Source: Paraburkholderia sp. CNPSo 3272 (GTDB lineage: Bacteria > Pseudomonadota > Gammaproteobacteria > Burkholderiales > Burkholderiaceae). From it: DNA of 64,000 nt. The translations under genes and the position numbers were made by a program. Of this stretch, positions 17,204 to 26,352 are shown piece by piece (the stretch's first letter is position 1; each line of letters opens with the position of its first letter). The notes under the pieces were generated by a model that saw only the letters and a program-made list of their open reading frames with translations, was not told where the DNA came from and ran no database searches. The stretch is taken from NCBI RefSeq assembly GCF_024206495.1, contig NZ_JAMBPQ010000006.1, forward strand, positions 62,001 to 126,000. Reading direction: 5' to 3'.

Positions 17204-17733
17204 CTAGCGCAGCGGCGACGACACCGCATAACGCACGAGGCTCGCCTCGCGCTGCATTTCGGCAATGCTCGCAGCCGAGCCCGGCCGCCGGTAGAAGTAG
17301 CCCTGCGCATAGCGAATGCCCAGGCGTTGCAGCATCTCGTGCTGCGCCTCGGTCTCGACACCCTCCGCAATGATCTCCATGTCGAAGTGGCTAGCCAGCG
17401 CCACGATCCCCTTGACCAGCTGATCGCCGCGCCGCTCGAGTTGTCGGACGAACTGCCCGTCGATCTTCACGTAGTCGAACGGAAAGCGCCCCAGCGTGTC
17501 GAGGTTGCTGTGGTGCGTGCCGAAGTCGTCGATGGCGAACTTTACGCCGCGGGTCCCTGGGCGATCAGACCTTCGTGCTTGCGGATCGACTTGTCGCCTT
17601 CCCTCACACCGACGGCCGCCGCGAGCAACAGCAGACTTGCGGCGCAGACGAAAATGACGATGGCGGCGAGCGTGGTCGTGAGGCCCGACAAACGGAACTT
17701 GCGAACTGGAGAGCACGTACCTGGTTTTGTCAT
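17204..17733 (-). pseudogene. Remnant of a membrane-anchored EAL-domain (cyclic-di-GMP phosphodiesterase-type) gene
   Basis: Two pieces of one gene survive in different frames. From about 17733 to 17545 the minus strand encodes an N-terminus with a transmembrane segment (LAAIVIFVCAASLLLLAAAV). From about 17562 to 17204 it encodes the end of an EAL domain: VKFAIDDFGTHHSNLDTLGR, FDYVKIDGQFV and EIIAEGVETEAQ. The whole sensor region and the first half of the EAL domain, including the E-x-L motif itself, are missing, and the frames shift at the junction near 17,550. It cannot make a working phosphodiesterase. Confidence 0.8.
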
Positions 17734-17932
17734 GGGCACACCTGGCATGGATGACGTGCCCCGTTCCGGACATGATCCGGACATAGGCTCCCTGCACGTC
17801 AACCGCTTTTGTATGAACAGATGATACGTGCCGCCAACGTTTGCTCACATGCTGCCTTTCTGTTTGCGCGCGCCCGCATTTCAGGAACGGCGCATGCTCC
17901 AACGCAACCCGTGCTGAACCGCACCCTGACTG

Positions 17933-19399
17933 ATGAATCATCCCAATACGACCGAGACGACTGACAAGCCGCCCATCATCGAAACCACGCTGCCCGCGCG
18001 CCTCGATCGCTTGCCGTGGGGCCGCTTTCATGTGCTCATCGTCGTGGCGCTGGGCGTCACCTGGCTGCTCGATGGTCTTGAAGTCACGCTGGCCGGTGCC
18101 GTGGCGAGTGCGCTAAAAACGAGCCCGGTGCTGCATCTCGACAACGCGCAGGTGGGCCTGGCGGGCAGCGCGTACATTGCGGGCGCGGTGTGCGGCGCGC
18201 TCGGCTTCGGCTGGCTCACCGACCGGCTGGGCCGCCGCAAGCTCTTCTTCATCACGCTCGCCGTTTATCTGCTGGCCACCGCCGCGACGGCGTTCTCGTG
18301 GAGCTTCGCGAGCTTCGTGGCGTTTCGCGCGATCACTGGCGCGGGCATCGGCGGCGAGTACGCAGCCATCAATTCGACGATCCAGGAGTTCACACCCGCG
18401 CGCGTGCGCGGCTGGACCGACCTCAGCATCAACGGCACGTTCTGGGTGGGCGCGGCGATCGGCGCTGCCGGCTCGGTCGTGCTCCTCGACCCGCACCTGC
18501 TGCCCGCGGACTGGGGCTGGCGCGTGTGCTTTTTCATCGGGGCGGTACTCGCGCTCATCATCTTGCCCATGCGCCGCTGGATTCCGGAAAGCCCGCGATG
18601 GCTGCTCACGCACGGCGACCACGACGAGGCGAAACGCATCGTCGAGGGCATCGAAACGCGCTTTCGCGATGCGGGCCATACGCTGGAAGACACGCCTGAC
18701 GACCCGCTGCGTCTGCATGCGCGCAGCCATACACCGCTGAGCGCGGTGTTTCATGCCATATTCGTGCGTCATCGCCGTCGCGCGCTGGTGGGACTTTCGC
18801 TCATGACCGCGCAGGCCTTCTTCTACAACGCGATTTTCTTCACCTACGCGCTCGTGCTCACCGAGTTCTATCACGTGCCGGGCGGCGACGTGGGCCTCTA
18901 TCTGCTGCCGTTCGCGCTCGGCAACTTCCTCGGGCCGATCGTGCTGGGGCGCCTCTTCGACGTGATTGGCCGGCGCACGATGATCGCCGCGACCTATGCG
19001 CTCTCGGGCGTGCTGCTCACGGCGAGCGGCTGGTTGTTCGAGCAAGGCATGCTCACCGCGACGATGCAAACCGGCGCGTGGATGGTGATTTTCTTTTTCG
19101 CCTCGGCCGCGGCGAGTTCCGCGTATCTGACTGTAAGCGAGTCATTTCCGCTGGAGATTCGGGCGCTCGCCATCGCCGTGTTCTATGCGTTCGGCACGGC
19201 GCTGGGCGGCATCATCGGCCCGGCGTTCTTCGGACGACTGATCGATACGCACCAGCGCAGCGAAGTGTTCACGGGCTATGTGGTGGGGTCGGCGCTTATG
19301 ATCGCGGCTGCGCTCGTAGCCGCGATCTGGGGCGTGGACGCGGAGCGCAAGTCGCTCGAACATGTGGCCGCGCCGCTTTCGTCTGTCGGCGAGGAGTAG
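17933..19399 (+). CDS. MFS transporter, sugar-porter/metabolite:H+ symporter type
   Basis: A 488-residue inner-membrane transporter with 12 predicted helices. GFGWLTDRLGRRKLFF after helix 2 is the MFS motif A and GRLFDVIGRRTM is its repeat in the second half; PESPRWLLTHGD closes the first half as in sugar-porter and aromatic-acid relatives. It is probably a proton symporter for a small organic solute. The neighbours, a decayed EAL gene and a T6SS fragment, give no clue to the substrate. The ribosome site is weak, and the start was taken at the first ATG. Confidence 0.85.
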   Translation: MNHPNTTETTDKPPIIETTLPARLDRLPWGRFHVLIVVALGVTWLLDGLEVTLAGAVASALKTSPVLHLDNAQVGLAGSAYIAGAVCGALGFGWLTDRLGRRKLFFITLAVYLLATAATAFSWSFASFVAFRAITGAGIGGEYAAINSTIQEFTPARVRGWTDLSINGTFWVGAAIGAAGSVVLLDPHLLPADWGWRVCFFIGAVLALIILPMRRWIPESPRWLLTHGDHDEAKRIVEGIETRFRDAGHTLEDTPDDPLRLHARSHTPLSAVFHAIFVRHRRRALVGLSLMTAQAFFYNAIFFTYALVLTEFYHVPGGDVGLYLLPFALGNFLGPIVLGRLFDVIGRRTMIAATYALSGVLLTASGWLFEQGMLTATMQTGAWMVIFFFASAAASSAYLTVSESFPLEIRALAIAVFYAFGTALGGIIGPAFFGRLIDTHQRSEVFTGYVVGSALMIAAALVAAIWGVDAERKSLEHVAAPLSSVGEE

Positions 19400-19441
19400 G
19401 TTCGCTCCGTTATATCGAACTACACCCGGCTATCCCTGATC

Positions 19442-19972
19442 TCACTGTGAGGCTTTCCGGGACGAGTCGTCTGCGGCGAGCAGAAGCTGGTCGACGAGTT
19501 CGAGCTTCAGCGGCTTATCGGCATCGAGCTTCGTTTTCTCGATCACGTATTTCCAGCCGTTGCCACTACCCGGGTTCCTGTAGAGCGCGACGATGGCCAC
19601 GTACTTGGTGTCGGCTTTCATCGGCTGCGAGAGACTCGCCGACGCCCCCGGGTTCAACGCAGCGGCCATGCTGTCCTGCAGGTCCTGCGCGAGTACCGTG
19701 CGGTCGTTTTTCAGGAGATCGTCATACGATGCGCCATCGAACAGCTTGCGATCCCTGAGCTGGTAGATGCGTACCGCGACCGAAGTCGGCCGGCCGGCAT
19801 CGTCCGGATTTAGAGCCTCGCGTGCGGACAGATCGACGTTGAGTACCTTGACCTGTTTGTAAAACACGGCGTGCCAGGCATTCGACGACGTGTCGGAAAC
19901 GGCCTGCCAGGCGCCGCAGGCCGACAGTAGAAAGGCAGATGCAGCAGTGGCAATGGCCAGGCGGATAAACAT
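19442..19972 (-). CDS. tssJ: Type VI secretion outer-membrane lipoprotein TssJ
   Basis: A 176-residue lipoprotein. The signal peptide MFIRLAIATAASAFLLSACG carries the lipobox LSAC with the acylated cysteine at position 19. The mature part has the TssJ beta-sandwich features: VAVRIYQLRDRKLFDGASY, LKNDRTVLAQD and KYVAIVALYRNP. TssJ anchors the TssM-TssL membrane complex in the outer membrane. It follows tssG by 13 bases on the minus strand. Its usual partners tssK and tssL are not beside it; the next gene is an unrelated MFS transporter. Confidence 0.92.
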   Translation of the reverse strand: MFIRLAIATAASAFLLSACGAWQAVSDTSSNAWHAVFYKQVKVLNVDLSAREALNPDDAGRPTSVAVRIYQLRDRKLFDGASYDDLLKNDRTVLAQDLQDSMAAALNPGASASLSQPMKADTKYVAIVALYRNPGSGNGWKYVIEKTKLDADKPLKLELVDQLLLAADDSSRKASQ

Positions 19973-19985
19973 CGTGGTTCCCCGG

Positions 19986-21101
19986 TTATGTGCGTTTCGG
20001 AATCAGGTAGGGATTGGGCGCCGGTGTGGGGAAGGCCTCGGTCACACCGAGCGGAATGGTAATCGTGCGCTCTTCCACGGCAGGCAGCACCGTGGTCCAG
20101 CCAAGCCGCGGCGCAGGTCCGGCCGATACCGTGTTGATCGTGCCAATCGTCGGCAAAGGCGCGATCCGCGACGACACCTGCATGCGCAGATGAACGTCGG
20201 CTTTCACGCCCACGTAAAGGCGTACGAATGCCAGCAGTTCTCGGTTCAGCCACGCCCCCGGCAAGAGGTCGTGTGCCTGTTGCGCGTTGGCGGGACGCAG
20301 CGTCACCCGAACGGCTCGACCACGCCAGGCCAGCCGCCTGCCCAGCACATACCCCCCGCCCAGACCGCGCTGAGCGCCGTTCTCCGATTCCTGCGCCTGA
20401 GGGCGTGAGCCCAGCGGCCTCGGTAGACCGGGGCGGGTAACCGCCGGGAAAAACTCGTCGGCGCGCACTTCCACGCCCGGCACGGCCAGCGCAATCACTC
20501 CCGCGAGGCCCTCTGGCGTGCGGGTCTTGAGACATAGCAGCCCCAGCAGCGCCAGCAAGCGGCAATCAGGCAGCCCCGCGCGCCCGGGTTTGTCGCCCCA
20601 GCCAAATCCGACCAGGCCCAGCAGGTTGCGTGAATGGGCGTCGGTCCCGCCCGGCCGGAAGCTCTCCGGATAGCGGTACTTCTTCCATGCGCGGTACAGC
20701 ATCGTGACGAAGCGGTGATCGAACCGGTCGAGAAACGACTCGACCGCCTCATGCCCCTCCTCGCGCAAGACGATGTCGTCGATCATGTGCGGAGGTACCG
20801 CCGCATCGACGCCGTACAGACCCATGAAGGTCGTGCGCACGGTGGGCCGCACCGACCGCGCAGTTTCATCTGCCGCGTCGCCGAAGTCGACCGCGGCGAC
20901 TTCGCCCGCAGGAAATCCGACGCGCGGCCACGACCCGAAGCGCACGGCTTCATGCTCGGGCGTATCGCGCGTGCCCAGGCCCGGTCGATCCGGCGCGCTT
21001 ACCTCGAGCAGGCGGCACAACTGCATGAAGTTCATCCGGGGCGCGCGGGCCAGCAGCGATGCAACCAGGGGCTCAAAATTGGGAAAATCCTCTGGCTTCA
21101 T
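19986..21101 (-). CDS. tssG: Type VI secretion baseplate protein TssG
   Basis: A 371-residue baseplate subunit. Signature stretches are NFMQLCRLLEV near the start, VRTTFMGLYGVDAAVPPHMI in the middle, and RVTLRPANAQQAHDLLPGAW late in the protein. TssG pairs with TssF and TssE in the wedge that receives the sheath. The start ATG at 21099-21101 overlaps the tssF stop (ATGA), so translation is coupled to tssF; because tssF is now truncated, expression of tssG is in doubt. tssJ follows 13 bases downstream. Confidence 0.92.
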   Translation of the reverse strand: MKPEDFPNFEPLVASLLARAPRMNFMQLCRLLEVSAPDRPGLGTRDTPEHEAVRFGSWPRVGFPAGEVAAVDFGDAADETARSVRPTVRTTFMGLYGVDAAVPPHMIDDIVLREEGHEAVESFLDRFDHRFVTMLYRAWKKYRYPESFRPGGTDAHSRNLLGLVGFGWGDKPGRAGLPDCRLLALLGLLCLKTRTPEGLAGVIALAVPGVEVRADEFFPAVTRPGLPRPLGSRPQAQESENGAQRGLGGGYVLGRRLAWRGRAVRVTLRPANAQQAHDLLPGAWLNRELLAFVRLYVGVKADVHLRMQVSSRIAPLPTIGTINTVSAGPAPRLGWTTVLPAVEERTITIPLGVTEAFPTPAPNPYLIPKRT

Positions 21102-22150
21102 AGCGGGGAACGTTCTGCCTTGCTGCGCGGCCACACCGTGCGGGTCTGCGATGGCAGGCTTACGATCGAAAGTTTCGTGAACAGGTTGATTTCCGCGTAT
21201 AGCGCGAAGAACCGGTGCAGCAGTTCGCCGAACAGCATCACGTCGCCCTCACCCGCGAACGCATGTGAATCGAGCGTGACCTCGATCAGCACGCCACGCT
21301 CGACCGAGCCGCCCGAGACCTCCTCGAGCAGTTCCTCCGAAACCCAGAGGATGCCGTTAAGGCGTCGCCGGTTCAGCTCGTCATCGGTCCAGTCGTAGAG
21401 GCCGAGCGCGCCGCGCAGCACCTCCGCGTCCATCAGCGACAGGAAGTTGGGCGCCAGATGCGACAAAACCCGCCACTGGAACCGGTCATCCGTCGGGGGA
21501 TAGAGCGGGAGCGTGGGCGCAACCAGGTTGCGCACGCCCGCGACGTTCGGCGTGCTCGCGGCGAGTTCGCTGAGGCTCGCCTCGCGCAGCCCCTTGCGCG
21601 GCAGCATCCCGTTGGTGCCGGTCACGCGCAGCGAGAGGCTTTCCTCCGGCAGCGTCTCCATCGTCTCCCAGGCGTGTCCACCCAGGACGACCCACGTCTC
21701 ATGTAGTCCCGATATGCCGGGACGCACGCGCGCGTGGAAATACCGCTCCGGCGCCTCGTGACGCAGCATGCCGCCGCGATGCCGGAACGTGGCAAACGGG
21801 ACGTATTCGTAGCGCTCTGCCGTCACATGGTCGAAGGACTCGATCGCATCGACCGCATACGTTTCGACGTGTTCACCCTGATGGCCCGCCGGCACGACAC
21901 GGTATTCCGTCTCGTGGTGGTTGATCTCGATGGGCTCGGCGTCGAGTTCGAAGAGATTGATGACTGGCGAGCAAAACAGTCGCACGTTGTCACGGCTGAA
22001 ACGCTGGTCAGACGGGTAGGACTCCTTGAGGATGAATTCCAGCTCGAAGCGGGTTGTTCCCCCGCGCAACCTGGCCACGTCGAGCCCACACAGGTCGACG
22101 AAAAGGAACTTTTCCCTGAAAGAAAAATATTCGAGCAGGAGCTGGTATCT
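21098..22150 (-). pseudogene. tssF: Type VI secretion baseplate gene tssF, 5' part lost
   Basis: About 350 codons of the C-terminal part of TssF remain, from QLLLEYFSFREKFLFVDL onward; intact TssF proteins are around 600 residues. Reading upstream in frame, the TssF-like sequence ends at about 22,148 and the next codon is a stop (TAG at 22,153-22,151). At the same point the plus strand becomes Hcp coding sequence. There is therefore no start codon or promoter for the normal protein, although an internal GTG at 22,076-22,078 could give a 326-residue product. The stop overlaps the tssG start. Confidence 0.9.
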
Positions 22151-22421
22151 CTACAAGGCGGTGACGAGCGGCCAGACGCTCAAGTCGGCCGAGATCAAGT
22201 GGTACAAGATCGACGACGCCGGCAAGGAGAAGGAATACTTCAACACTAAGCTCGAGAACGTGAAGGTCGTGGCGGTCCGTCCGAGGATGCTCGACATCAA
22301 GATCCCCGACTACGAAAAACACAACCATCTCGAGGAAGTCGAGTTGCGTTACGAGACCATCACGTGGTCCTATAAGGACGGCAATATCATCCACAAGGAC
22401 ACCTGGAACGAGCGCTCCTGA
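22149..22421 (+). pseudogene. hcp: Type VI secretion tube protein gene hcp, 5' part lost
   Basis: The last 90 or so codons of an Hcp gene remain, starting at LYKAVTSGQTLKSAEIKWYK and ending in ELRYETITWSYKDGNIIHKD. Full-length Hcp is about 160-170 residues, so roughly the first 70-80 are gone. The open frame continues 120 bases further upstream, but only as antisense of tssF. Hcp hexamers form the inner tube of the T6SS and cannot fold with half the barrel missing. clpV follows on the same strand. Confidence 0.88.
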
Positions 22422-22435
22422 GCCCTGCTTCCTGA

Positions 22436-22535
22436 CGATGGTCCGGGGACCGTCTCCGCATGACGGCTCTCTCTTGCCAGTCCGCGCACGCGGACTGGTG
22501 TTTGTTGCTGCACCGGACGGCCACTTCGAGTGGCC
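22436..22535 (+). terminator. Hairpins between hcp remnant and clpV
   Basis: Two strong hairpins lie in the 153-base gap: CCAGTCCGC/GCGGACTGG with a 4-base loop (22477-22498), followed by TGTTTGTTG; and GGCCACT/AGTGGCC with a 3-base loop (22519-22535), followed by a pyrimidine run. A weaker dyad, GGTCC/GGACC, lies near 22,441-22,452. Stem-loops just after hcp often stabilise or attenuate the message so that much more Hcp than ClpV is made. Here that control now sits behind a broken hcp. Confidence 0.5.
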
Positions 22536-22574
22536 GCCCTCTTTCTCCCCTGCGCCCGCACAGGCAGCCACGAC

Positions 22575-25301
22575 ATGACCCTGTACAACGACCGAAGCAC
22601 ACATTCCCGCGATATCAGCCAACTCCTGCGCGGGCTCAATCCCCATTGCGCGGCGGCGCTCGAGGCAGCAGCCAGTCTGTGCCAGACACGGCTTGCGGAT
22701 GAAATCACGGTCGAGCACTGGCTACTCAAACTGCTAGAAGCCGGCGACGGTGATATCCCCGCTATCCTGGACCACTACGATCTGGACGTGGATCCCATAT
22801 GGAACGCGTTGCTCGGCGCCATCGAGCACACCCCGCGCAACTTGCGCGGCCGGCCGGGCCTCTCCCCGCAACTGGCGGCCGTCCTGCAGGACGCCTGGTC
22901 CCATGCGCTCAACCTCGCCGATGCACATGAGACGACGATCCGCTCGGGGCATGTTCTGCAAGCCATCGTCGAGGCGCCACACGTGCTGCGTACACGCGCC
23001 ACGTGGCCGCTGCTGTCCGTGAGCGGCGCGCAGATCCAGCGTCTGCTGCCTCGTCTGGGGGCCCGTACGAGCGAAACCCCGCCCGAACGCCCAGAACCGG
23101 AAGCGGCCGCTGTCAACGCGGCGACAGCGGCGGACAGCACAGATCTTGCGCGACCGGCGAACGCAACGCCGGCGATCGTACGCCGCGTCGACGGTGATGC
23201 ACTCGCGCGCTTTGCGATCGACATCACCGGCAAGGCGCGCGACGGCCAGATCGATCCGGTCTTTGGCCGCGATCGCGAGATCCAGCAGATGGTCGACGTC
23301 CTCGCGCGCCGACGCAAGAACAACCCCATCCTCGTAGGGGAGCCGGGCGTGGGAAAAACAGCGCTCGTCGAGGGCCTCGCGCTTCGTGTGGCTGAAGGCA
23401 CGGTGCCCAACGTTATCCGCGATGTGCGTATTCTCACGCTCGACCTTGGCCTGCTCCAGGCGGGCGCAGGCGTGAAAGGCGAATTCGAGCAACGCCTGAA
23501 AAATGTGATCGACGAGGTGCAGGCATCCAGCGTGCCGATCCTGCTCTTCATCGACGAGGCGCATACGCTCATCGGCGCAGGCAATGCGGCCGGCGGCGCC
23601 GATGCGGCGAACCTGCTCAAACCCGCGCTCGCGCGCGGCGAATTGCGCACGATCGCGGCAACGACCTGGTCGGAATACAAGGAATATTTCGAGCGCGACG
23701 CCGCGCTCGAGCGGCGCTTCCAGATGATCAAGGTGGAGGAGCCAGATGACAATGCTGCTTGCCTGATGCTGCGCGGGCTCAAGAGTCGTTATGCGCAATA
23801 CCACAACGTGCACATTCGCGATGAAGCCCTCGTGGCCGCTGTCAAGCTCTCGCGCCGTTACATCCCTGCCAGGCAGTTGCCGGACAAGGCTGTCGACCTG
23901 ATTGACACTGCTGCAGCGCGGGTAAGGATGGGTCTCGAATCGCCCCCGGCCGACCTGCAGCGCGCACGCGCGGCCGTCTCCGCGCTTGAACTGGAACGCG
24001 CGATGTTGGAAGACGACGCCCGGGCGGGCATGCCGGAGATGAAGATGCGGCAGGCGGAACTTTGTGCGGCACTCCTCGTGGCGCAGGCCGGGCTTGACGC
24101 GATGCAGCAGCGTTATGAGCGGGAACTTGCGTTCGTGCATAAACTGCATGAACAGCGGGATGCTGCATCGGGTGGCCAGCCCGACTCCCTCGCGCAGGCC
24201 CAGCAGGCGCTCCAATGTGTCCAGGGCAAGACACCCCTGATTTTCGCGGACGTAGACGCGCAGGCAGTGGCGCGCGTGGTCGCCGAATGGACCGGCGTGC
24301 CGGTTGGGAATCTCGTCGAGGACGAACTGCAGAGCCTTCTCGCGCTCGAGGCGCAGCTCGCGAAACGGGTTGTCGCCCAGGACGACGCGCTCGTAGCGCT
24401 CGCGGAAAGCCTGCGCACCGCCAAGGTCGGATTGAAGAACGAGCACGCACCGCTCGGCGTGTTTTTGCTCGCCGGTCCCTCCGGTGTGGGCAAGACTGAG
24501 ACGGCCCTCGCATTGGCCGACCTGCTGTTCGGCGGCGAGGCGGCGCTCACCACGATCAACATGTCAGAGTACCAGGAAGCCCATACGGTTTCGCAGCTCA
24601 AAGGCTCGCCGCCGGGCTATGTCGGTTATGGCCGCGGCGGCGTGCTCACGGAGGCGGTGCGACAACGCCCGTACAGCATCGTGCTGCTCGACGAAATCGA
24701 AAAAGCCCATCGCGACGTACTGGACTTGTTCTACCAGGTATTCGATCGAGGCGCGATGCGCGACGCAGAGGGGCGCGAAATTGATTTTCGCAACTGCGTG
24801 ATCCTGATGACCTCCAACCTCGGCAGTGCGCAGATCGACGAATTCACTGCCGACAATCCCGCCAGCGCGCAGCCCGCGCTACTCGAGGCCATCCACCCAC
24901 AGCTCGTCGCGCACTTCCAGCCGGCGCTGCTCGCGCGTTTCCAGACGCTGGTATACAAGCCCCTCGACGCAATAGCACTCGGCGCCATCGTGCGCCAGAA
25001 GCTCGACAAGGTGGCTGGACGCCTGAAACGTCAGCACGGTGTCGAACTGGTTTGCGACGATTCCCTGATTGCGGCCATGGCCGAGCTTTGCCTTGCCCGT
25101 GAATCCGGCGCACGCAACGTGGATGCATTCCTGAACCAGCGCGTGCTCCCGACTGTGTCGCGTGAGTTGCTCACCCGCATGGCGAGCGGCACGACGCCGG
25201 CGAAGATTGTCCTGTCGAGTTCGGCTGAAGGCAGTCTCACGATTGATTTCGTGGATCAGGCTGAGCCGGTCGCGGTCATGACCGAAACAACATCCGCGTA
25301 A
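22575..25301 (+). CDS. clpV: Type VI secretion AAA+ ATPase ClpV (TssH)
   Basis: A 908-residue Clp/Hsp100 ATPase. The N-terminal domain (1-160) binds the sheath. The first AAA+ module has Walker A GEPGVGKTALVEG and Walker B ILLFIDEAHTLIGAG. A middle coiled coil (about 420-540) follows. The second module has Walker A GPSGVGKTETALA, ITTINMSEYQEAHT-like sequence and Walker B IVLLDEIEKAH, with GSPPGYVGYG as pore loop. The lack of a classic ClpB N-terminus and the hcp/tssE neighbours make it ClpV. It disassembles contracted TssB-TssC sheaths, but neither sheath gene is in the window. The start is taken at ATG 22575; an in-frame extension to 22530 covers hairpin DNA. Confidence 0.95.
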   Translation: MTLYNDRSTHSRDISQLLRGLNPHCAAALEAAASLCQTRLADEITVEHWLLKLLEAGDGDIPAILDHYDLDVDPIWNALLGAIEHTPRNLRGRPGLSPQLAAVLQDAWSHALNLADAHETTIRSGHVLQAIVEAPHVLRTRATWPLLSVSGAQIQRLLPRLGARTSETPPERPEPEAAAVNAATAADSTDLARPANATPAIVRRVDGDALARFAIDITGKARDGQIDPVFGRDREIQQMVDVLARRRKNNPILVGEPGVGKTALVEGLALRVAEGTVPNVIRDVRILTLDLGLLQAGAGVKGEFEQRLKNVIDEVQASSVPILLFIDEAHTLIGAGNAAGGADAANLLKPALARGELRTIAATTWSEYKEYFERDAALERRFQMIKVEEPDDNAACLMLRGLKSRYAQYHNVHIRDEALVAAVKLSRRYIPARQLPDKAVDLIDTAAARVRMGLESPPADLQRARAAVSALELERAMLEDDARAGMPEMKMRQAELCAALLVAQAGLDAMQQRYERELAFVHKLHEQRDAASGGQPDSLAQAQQALQCVQGKTPLIFADVDAQAVARVVAEWTGVPVGNLVEDELQSLLALEAQLAKRVVAQDDALVALAESLRTAKVGLKNEHAPLGVFLLAGPSGVGKTETALALADLLFGGEAALTTINMSEYQEAHTVSQLKGSPPGYVGYGRGGVLTEAVRQRPYSIVLLDEIEKAHRDVLDLFYQVFDRGAMRDAEGREIDFRNCVILMTSNLGSAQIDEFTADNPASAQPALLEAIHPQLVAHFQPALLARFQTLVYKPLDAIALGAIVRQKLDKVAGRLKRQHGVELVCDDSLIAAMAELCLARESGARNVDAFLNQRVLPTVSRELLTRMASGTTPAKIVLSSSAEGSLTIDFVDQAEPVAVMTETTSA

Positions 25302-25314
25302 AGGAGGCCTCGCC

Positions 25315-25746
25315 ATGCCGACAGGCCCGTCCCTCTACGACATGCTGCTTGGCCACATCAACGGCGAGGCACTCGACAACCACGATGAGAACACGCTCGA
25401 AATCTTGAGCGTTCAGGCAAACATCGGGCGAATCCTGAATACGCGGGCGGGTGCGCTCAAGCACGTACCAGACTTTGGTTTGCCGGACCTGACCGACGTC
25501 TACCAGAACCTGCCTGCGTCAGTCCACGATTTGCGCAACCAGATGGAAAACACGCTGCTCAAGTTCGAGCCGCGTCTGCGTTCGATCGACATCGAGATCA
25601 GCGACAAGCCCGATCCGGGGCTCCTCGTGAGCTTCACAATGGTCTGCCATCTGAGGAAGGCCGGGCTGGTCCGGTTCGGAACGTATTTCGAGCCGCCCGG
25701 GCGCATGCGTGTCGAGCGGCTCGTCAATCGCGAGCGTGAGCGATAG
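25315..25746 (+). CDS. tssE: Type VI secretion baseplate protein TssE (gp25-like)
   Basis: A 143-residue protein with the gp25/lysozyme-like fold of phage baseplates. VQANIGRILNTRAGALKHVPDFGLPDLTDVY contains the conserved region before the glutamate-rich loop, and VSFTMVCHLRKAGLVRFGTYF closes the domain. TssE initiates sheath assembly on the TssF-TssG wedge. AAGGAGG lies seven bases before the ATG, a very strong ribosome site, and clpV ends 13 bases upstream. It is the last T6SS gene of this block. Confidence 0.9.
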   Translation: MPTGPSLYDMLLGHINGEALDNHDENTLEILSVQANIGRILNTRAGALKHVPDFGLPDLTDVYQNLPASVHDLRNQMENTLLKFEPRLRSIDIEISDKPDPGLLVSFTMVCHLRKAGLVRFGTYFEPPGRMRVERLVNRERER

Positions 25747-25961
25747 CGCGTTTCCGATCCTTCTTATGCGACGGCGCCTGGAATCCGAAGTGGTGTTCGA
25801 CGCGCGTCTATTCGACCACCATCCGCGTTCGGCAGCGCTCGCGCCCTCGCGGATCGAAGCCCGCGCGACGCACTTCAGCCGACTACATCGACCGGCGCGC
25901 GCCCTGATCAGCTAAGATACGGCTCCGCGAAAGCCATTTATCGAACCAACGGAGTGTTTCA

Positions 25962-26303
25962 GTGATCCAGGCAATTCAACCGGGCGCCGTCTTCAAGGAC
26001 AATCTCGCACTGCTGCCGGGCATCGACGGCATCGAGCGCATCGATCTCGTGGACGCTCAGGGCAACGTCGCCGCGAGCATCGAAAACAAACCCGGCAAGC
26101 AGGGCTCGCTCGCGGTCTACCACTATCTGCGCGAAGCCTTCGGCACGCTCGACTCCAACGCGGCCGAGCATGGCCTCGCCGTGTTCGCCGAGCACACCGT
26201 CGACGCACGCAATCGTCCGGGGGCGCACCCGAACGTCGATCGTCTGCTCGAAATCGCAGCAGGCGGCCCGACGCTGCGCATCGACGTGATCGCCGCAGCC
26301 TGA
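25962..26303 (+). CDS. DUF2322 family protein
   Basis: A 113-residue protein starting with GTG and preceded by GGAG. The opening MIQAIQPGAVFKDNLALLPG followed by IDGIERIDLVD matches my memory of the DUF2322 family, found in many beta-proteobacteria; its function is unknown. No signal peptide or membrane segment is seen. It is a single-gene unit: a 215-base gap with no recognisable gene separates it from tssE, and a hairpin follows it. Confidence 0.75.
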   Translation: MIQAIQPGAVFKDNLALLPGIDGIERIDLVDAQGNVAASIENKPGKQGSLAVYHYLREAFGTLDSNAAEHGLAVFAEHTVDARNRPGAHPNVDRLLEIAAGGPTLRIDVIAAA

Positions 26304-26316
26304 GCGTTGCCTTCGC

Positions 26317-26338
26317 AGGCGTGCCAGCCGGCACGCCT
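26317..26338. terminator. Bidirectional hairpin between DUF2322 gene and MFS gene
   Basis: AGGCGTGCC (26317-26325) and GGCACGCCT (26330-26338) form a perfect 9-base stem with a 4-base loop in the 49-base gap between two converging genes. The T-run is weak, so termination would depend mainly on stem strength. Confidence 0.6.
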
Positions 26339-26352
26339 CCTTCCGTGGCGAC

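Noticed and set aside
22026-22148. 5' extension of the hcp frame
   Set aside because: The open frame continues upstream, but this stretch is antisense of authentic TssF codons and has no Hcp-like sequence.
22734-24446. 570-residue open frame antisense to clpV
   Set aside because: Shadow of a strongly supported ATPase gene; composition is Arg/His/Ala-biased with no domain.
25709-25915. 68-residue frame after tssE
   Set aside because: Overlaps the tssE end, no ribosome site, no domain; treated as non-coding gap.
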